Shown in pieces: positions 6,370 through 8,692 of a stretch of DNA of 8,692 nt. The stretch's first letter is position 1, and the number at the start of each line of letters is the position of its first letter. The stretch comes from Bacillota bacterium (GTDB lineage Bacteria; Bacillota; Clostridia; Christensenellales; Aristaeellaceae): assembly GCA_023415715.1 (NCBI GenBank), contig JAEZJP010000124.1, forward strand, positions 1 to 8,692, written 5' to 3'. The position numbers were made by a program, and so were the translations under genes. The notes beneath the pieces were generated by a model. It saw only the letters and a program-made list of their open reading frames with translations. It did not search any database and was not told the DNA's origin.

Positions 6370-7197
6370 CTATGGTTTGACAAACAGGTCTTTCAGGTAA
6401 AATGAATGGCTCCCTTTGGCAAGCTCCTCTTCCAGGTTGAACTGCATAACATTATCAAAGTCGTGATGGTTATATACATAGACCTCGCCTTTTTTCAGGT
6501 CACAGATATTGGAGTAGGCGGTAAAATCAAGCGACGTGTTTTTAAGCAGCTCTCTGAAACTGTCCACAGAAACCACATAGTTGTCTGCCTTCAGACGTGG
6601 ATAGATATAGTCTCTGCCTATGCCCATCACCTGGAAGCTGCCGGACTTGCGCTCAATAAGCATTTTGTTCTGATCCCAATCCCAGGTGAAAGTTGCCGAA
6701 GCGCCGGTCTTGTCTACAACCATCATATAGGCATAACCAAAGATAGCCTCATAGTATTTCTGATAGAAGAGAACCGCCTCTTCTACCGTGGCGCATGATT
6801 CCAGCATTTTTTTGCTTGTGGTGTCGTACTTCGTATAGAGTTCCGTTATTTCTTCCAATGTGGGCTGTCTGTCCGGCAACTCACCAGTTAGCAGCAGCTG
6901 TCCGGGAATCCAAGGCGATGCTTTAAAGTTATTGGGCGCCCAGCAATCGTAAAAAAGCCCTTGCTCATTCATTCCACCCTGGGTAAACGGGCCGAATGCA
7001 AAGGTAATCGTGCCGTATTTCCCTTCGGATGATGGTTCGAACCTGACTTCGCCGTTAGGGTCTTCGTGCTCTTCATTGTTACCTACAAGCAGCATCTGGT
7101 TCCCCGCCGCATTGAAGACGGTGCAGGCGTATGCAGGGTAAAGCATGCATGCAAAAATGAATGAAATTGCAAGCATCAACGCGATTCTCTTTTTCAT
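6370..7197 (-). CDS. Secreted Ntn-hydrolase of the choloylglycine hydrolase/penicillin V acylase superfamily
   Basis: This 275-residue protein begins with a signal peptide (MKKR, hydrophobic to ~20, then PAYA) cleaved before Cys25. In this superfamily an N-terminal Cys is the nucleophile, so removal of the signal peptide would itself expose the catalytic residue as CTVF. Further family features are LLVGNNEEHED (37-46, the GNNED-type motif of linear-amide C-N hydrolases), GKYGTITFAFGPF, QGGMNEQGLFYD (73-84) and, near the end, YSNICDLKKGEVYVYNHHDF. It should cleave a linear amide bond outside the membrane. Possible substrates include N-acyl amino acids, acyl-homoserine lactones, penicillin V or conjugated bile acids; none can be chosen from sequence. 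It is shorter than typical bile salt hydrolases (~320 aa). AAGGAG (7205-7210) precedes the ATG. It sits between two copies of the GH127 3' end, consistent with insertion or rearrangement. Confidence 0.82.
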   Translation of the reverse strand: MKKRIALMLAISFIFACMLYPAYACTVFNAAGNQMLLVGNNEEHEDPNGEVRFEPSSEGKYGTITFAFGPFTQGGMNEQGLFYDCWAPNNFKASPWIPGQLLLTGELPDRQPTLEEITELYTKYDTTSKKMLESCATVEEAVLFYQKYYEAIFGYAYMMVVDKTGASATFTWDWDQNKMLIERKSGSFQVMGIGRDYIYPRLKADNYVVSVDSFRELLKNTSLDFTAYSNICDLKKGEVYVYNHHDFDNVMQFNLEEELAKGSHSFYLKDLFVKP

Positions 7198-7295
7198 GGC
7201 CTATTCTCCTTACTCTTCATTGGACTGTCTGGAAAATCATGCATTTGCACCGATTTATAGGTGATATTGGTAATATTTACATTTTCATTAAATTA

Positions 7296-7324
7296 AGTAT
7301 AACATAAACATATTTATATGTAAA
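7296..7324 (-). promoter_or_regulatory. Sigma-A promoter of the secreted hydrolase gene
   Basis: On the minus strand, TTTACA (7324-7319) and TATACT (7301-7296) are separated by exactly 17 bases, each one mismatch from consensus. Transcription would begin near 7289, leaving a leader of about 90 bases. A small palindrome ACATA-TTTA-TATGT spans 7309-7322, overlapping the -35 box, and could be an operator. Confidence 0.75.
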
Positions 7325-7346
7325 CAATTAATTTTTTCGGTCAACA

Positions 7347-7514
7347 CCATCGTGGAAATCCATGTTGATGGATACAGAACGGAAAAAAGGCGGTTCGCTC
7401 TATTCGTTCAAAAGGCCTGAAGTTATGCCCTGCATGCTTAAGCTGATCCCCTGCTACGCCTGGGCAAACCGGGGATTGAATGAAATGCGCGTATGGATCC
7501 CAGAAGCGGAATAG
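7347..7514 (+). pseudogene. Remnant of a GH127 gene 3' end (frameshifted fragment)
   Basis: This fragment matches codons ~603-656 and the stop of the intact GH127 gene. It has no start codon, RBS or 5' part. One extra G after the A6 run near 7389 breaks the frame; beyond it the sequence still encodes SLYSFKRPE, YAWANRGLNEMRVW and IPEAE before a TAG (7512-7514). Just left of it, TCGGTCAA (7339-7346) resembles bases 6006-6013 of the intact gene. The original copy may therefore have extended further left, with an internal deletion. It cannot encode an active enzyme. Confidence 0.85.
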
Positions 7515-7539
7515 CAGGTGCTTCAACTAAACCTAAAAC

Positions 7540-7581
7540 AAAAGTGCTCAGCACGGAATGTTCCGCAGTGGGCGCTTTTTT
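7540..7581 (+). terminator. Duplicated terminator hairpin
   Basis: AAAAGTGCTC (7540-7549) and GGGCGCTTTT (7570-7579) form a 10-bp RNA stem using two G-U pairs, followed by T-rich TTATT. It is the diverged copy of the 6251-6293 terminator: the stem survives because the changed bases still pair as wobbles in plus-strand RNA. On the minus strand these would be A-C mismatches, so this copy works at best in one direction. Confidence 0.6.
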
Positions 7582-7613
7582 ATTGCCACAAAACAACTGA
7601 TGATTGCCGTATT

Positions 7614-7645
7614 ACCTCCTGCCGACGAAGGAGGCTGGGGGAGGT
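7614..7645. repeat. Small hairpin-forming repeat containing the right inverted-repeat copy
   Basis: ACCTCC (7614-7619) is complementary to GGAGGT (7640-7645), and alternatively CCTCCT (7615-7620) to AGGAGG (7629-7634). Bases 7625-7645 are the reverse complement of 6331-6350 with one base difference. Together they look like a small palindromic intergenic element present once whole here and once truncated at 6331. Bases 7646-7755 after it hold nothing I can identify. Confidence 0.6.
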
Positions 7646-7755
7646 CTTTCTCATCAGAAGCAAATGCCATTTTGGGGGCAGTACAAATATGCTGTATACC
7701 GCTTTTTCGCTTCCTAATACTGAAAGTCATTACTTGTATCATGTGTATCTGATCA

Positions 7756-8343
7756 CTATTCATTGTTCCCTGCTATGACCGTTCCAAAGACATCTTCGTT
7801 ATTTAACGGAAATCCCGCCGCGTTCGCCTCATCGATATCGATATGCATGGCCAATGCATATTGATCCCCTGCGCGTATGACCGTATCATGCAGGCAGACC
7901 GGTCTCTTTCCGGGTACTTCTACAGATACGATTTGTCCGTCCTGGAAACCAAATTGCAAGGCATCCGAAGTATGCATATGGATATGCCTTTTTGCCGCAA
8001 TGAGGCCTTCATCTTTATGAATGGTCACCAGAGGCCCGGCGATCGAAACCGGCGCGCTGTTTTCCAGTTTGCCCGACTCGCGTATCGGCGCTTCCACTCC
8101 CAAAGCGCGGCAATCTGTGAGCGTAACTTCAATTTGCGTCTTGCTTCGGTATGGCCCAAGAATGGCCACATTGCCTATTTTCCCTTTAGGCCCAATGATT
8201 TCAACCCTCTCGTTGGAAAGAAACTGCCCCGGCTGCGACAAGGCTTTTTTAAACGTCAATTCCTTGTCTTCGCCAAACAGCAAGTGAAAATCTTCCTTCG
8301 TTAAATGAACATGCCGGGCTGATACTTCTATAAGAACGTTCAT
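7756..8343 (-). CDS. pduL: Phosphate propanoyltransferase PduL (phosphotransacylase)
   Basis: This 195-residue protein converts acyl-CoA (acetyl- or propanoyl-CoA) and phosphate to acyl-phosphate and CoA, normally ahead of an acyl kinase in ATP-yielding fermentation. PduL is unrelated to Pta. The zinc-binding pattern is complete: ARHVHL (His11, His13), KRHIHMH (His120, His122, His124) and MHIDIDEAN (His167). PIRESG (86-91) carries the Arg (Arg88) expected at the active site. The protein starts directly at the fold (MNVLIEVSARHVHL) and lacks the N-terminal extension that targets PduL into bacterial microcompartments. No shell-protein genes are visible, so it is probably a soluble housekeeping enzyme. 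AGGAG (8358-8354) lies 10 bases before the ATG. It is divergent from a YheO-like regulator. I saw no convincing terminator downstream. Confidence 0.92.
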   Translation of the reverse strand: MNVLIEVSARHVHLTKEDFHLLFGEDKELTFKKALSQPGQFLSNERVEIIGPKGKIGNVAILGPYRSKTQIEVTLTDCRALGVEAPIRESGKLENSAPVSIAGPLVTIHKDEGLIAAKRHIHMHTSDALQFGFQDGQIVSVEVPGKRPVCLHDTVIRAGDQYALAMHIDIDEANAAGFPLNNEDVFGTVIAGNNE

Positions 8344-8369
8344 GAAATTGCATCTCCTTTTTTGATTTG

Positions 8370-8398
8370 ATTATTTCATCGATCCTCTTGAATGTCAA
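8370..8398 (-). promoter_or_regulatory. Sigma-A promoter of pduL
   Basis: On the minus strand a perfect TTGACA (8398-8393) is followed after 17 bases by AATAAT (8375-8370), one mismatch from consensus. The predicted start near 8363 leaves a leader of about 20 bases containing only the RBS, so control most likely acts at transcription start rather than through a riboswitch. Confidence 0.8.
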
Positions 8399-8444
8399 TG
8401 CATCTTTTCCGCATGGGTGCTGAAAACAATCATGATGTTTGTAT

Positions 8445-8459
8445 TTATTGGAGCAATAA
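8445..8459. promoter_or_regulatory. Perfect palindrome between the divergent pduL and regulator promoters
   Basis: TTATTG-GAG-CAATAA is a 6-bp perfect inverted repeat with a 3-base centre. It lies upstream of both promoters, 13 bases before the -35 of the regulator and about 46 bases from that of pduL. Its position suits an operator for the adjacent helix-turn-helix regulator. This is inferred from position and symmetry only. Confidence 0.45.
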
Positions 8460-8472
8460 TCCAAAAAAGATG

Positions 8473-8501
8473 TTGACACAATATGCCATACGTGATATAT
8501 T
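8473..8501 (+). promoter_or_regulatory. Sigma-A promoter of the YheO-like regulator
   Basis: A perfect TTGACA (8473-8478), a 17-base spacer and TATATT (8496-8501) with a TGA just before it (extended -10) make a strong promoter. Transcription would begin near 8508, leaving a leader of about 55 bases before the gene. Confidence 0.82.
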
Positions 8502-8512
8502 GACCGCAACGA

Positions 8513-8543
8513 GGAATATTTTTTTATAGCTTGGAATATTTTT
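8513..8543 (+). repeat. Paired direct repeats in the regulator leader
   Basis: GGAATATTTTT occurs at 8513-8523 and again at 8533-8543, with starts exactly 20 bases apart, about two helical turns. Both lie just after the predicted transcription start, where a bound protein would block the regulator's own transcription. Autoregulation is an inference. Confidence 0.45.
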
Positions 8544-8563
8544 AATCGATATTTCTAAAGAAG

Positions 8564-8692
8564 GTGTCTTCACTGAAATCGATCAAGGAAGAATTACCCT
8601 TTTTTCAGAAGCTGATCAAAGGGATAGCCGCACAATTTGGGGACCAGTGCGAGGTAGTGCTCCACGATTACAGCGAGGAGTATAACCATACC
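8564..8692 (+). CDS. YheO/DauR-like PAS-domain transcription regulator (partial, 5' end)
   Basis: The open frame at the right edge reads LPFFQKLIKGIAAQFGDQCE followed by VVLHDYSEEYNHT. The phrase FGDQCEVVLHDY matches the start of the YheO-like PAS domain (compare GpnCEVVLHDl), normally followed by a C-terminal helix-turn-helix that lies beyond the window. Members include DauR, a regulator of D-amino-acid use in Pseudomonas; most have no known ligand. There is no ATG. The frame can begin at GTG (8564) or at CTG (8573), for which AAGGTG (8561-8566) would be a fair RBS; an in-frame stop at 8543-8545 bounds it. Divergence from pduL with a palindrome between them suggests local control of acyl-phosphate metabolism, which is unproven. 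Confidence 0.75.
   Translation, partial: MSSLKSIKEELPFFQKLIKGIAAQFGDQCEVVLHDYSEEYNHT

Larger units (their letters stand above)
7347..7605 (+). repeat. Long direct repeat, copy 2
   Basis: This is the second copy of 6059-6317 at about 94% identity. It comprises the GH127 remnant, its terminator and the same following spacer ending at CAACTGATGATT. The left boundary is at CCATCG; the sequence beyond it is mostly unrelated and AT-rich, carrying the hydrolase promoter. Confidence 0.93.

Noticed and set aside
7341..7526. Minus-strand ORF resembling one at 6043-6237
   Set aside because: The resemblance is only because both lie antisense to the two copies of the duplicated GH127 3' end.
6331..7645. 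Insertion sequence carrying the hydrolase gene
   Set aside because: There is no transposase or fragment of one inside the inverted repeats and no clear target-site duplication, so only the repeats are annotated.

Overview
The window looks like chromosomal DNA of a Gram-positive, clostridia-type Firmicute. The support is strong AGGAGG-type ribosome binding sites, consensus sigma-A promoters, a Gram-positive SOS box of the form GAAC-N4-GTTC, and protein families (GH127 glycosidase, secreted choloylglycine-hydrolase-like enzyme, free-standing PduL) common in gut or anaerobic Firmicutes. This is inference; no rRNA or other marker gene is present.

Layout. Bases 1-40 hold the first codons of an unidentified minus-strand gene with a TTG start. 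Bases 41-267 hold its RBS and otherwise nothing I can name. Next comes a secreted protein of about five SH3-like modules (286-1674, +), preceded by a five-codon ORF whose stop abuts its ATG. Convergent to it is a 103-residue LexA/UmuD-fold (S24/S26-like) protein without a DNA-binding domain (1706-2017, -). It is divergent from a Y-family DNA polymerase (2172-3413, +) that has a perfect SOS box just upstream. Two small proteins follow the polymerase in a tight operon (3426-3755 and 3777-4031) that ends at a strong terminator. Together these four genes look like an SOS-induced translesion-synthesis cassette.

The second half is metabolic. A GH127-family beta-L-arabinofuranosidase-like enzyme (4255-6225, +) carries a 51-bp in-frame tandem duplication. 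Its last ~170 coding bases plus terminator (259 bp in all) recur at about 94% identity at 7347-7605 as a frameshifted remnant. Between the two copies sits a minus-strand secreted Ntn-hydrolase of the choloylglycine hydrolase/penicillin V acylase superfamily (6370-7197) with a near-consensus promoter. A ~20-bp inverted repeat lies just outside each copy, so this stretch has been rearranged.

The right end has PduL, a phosphate acyltransferase with no microcompartment-targeting extension (7756-8343, -). It is divergent from the truncated start of a YheO/DauR-type PAS regulator (8564-8692, +). The shared intergenic region contains two consensus promoters, a perfect 15-bp palindrome and a pair of direct repeats. 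This suggests that the regulator controls pduL, itself, or both.
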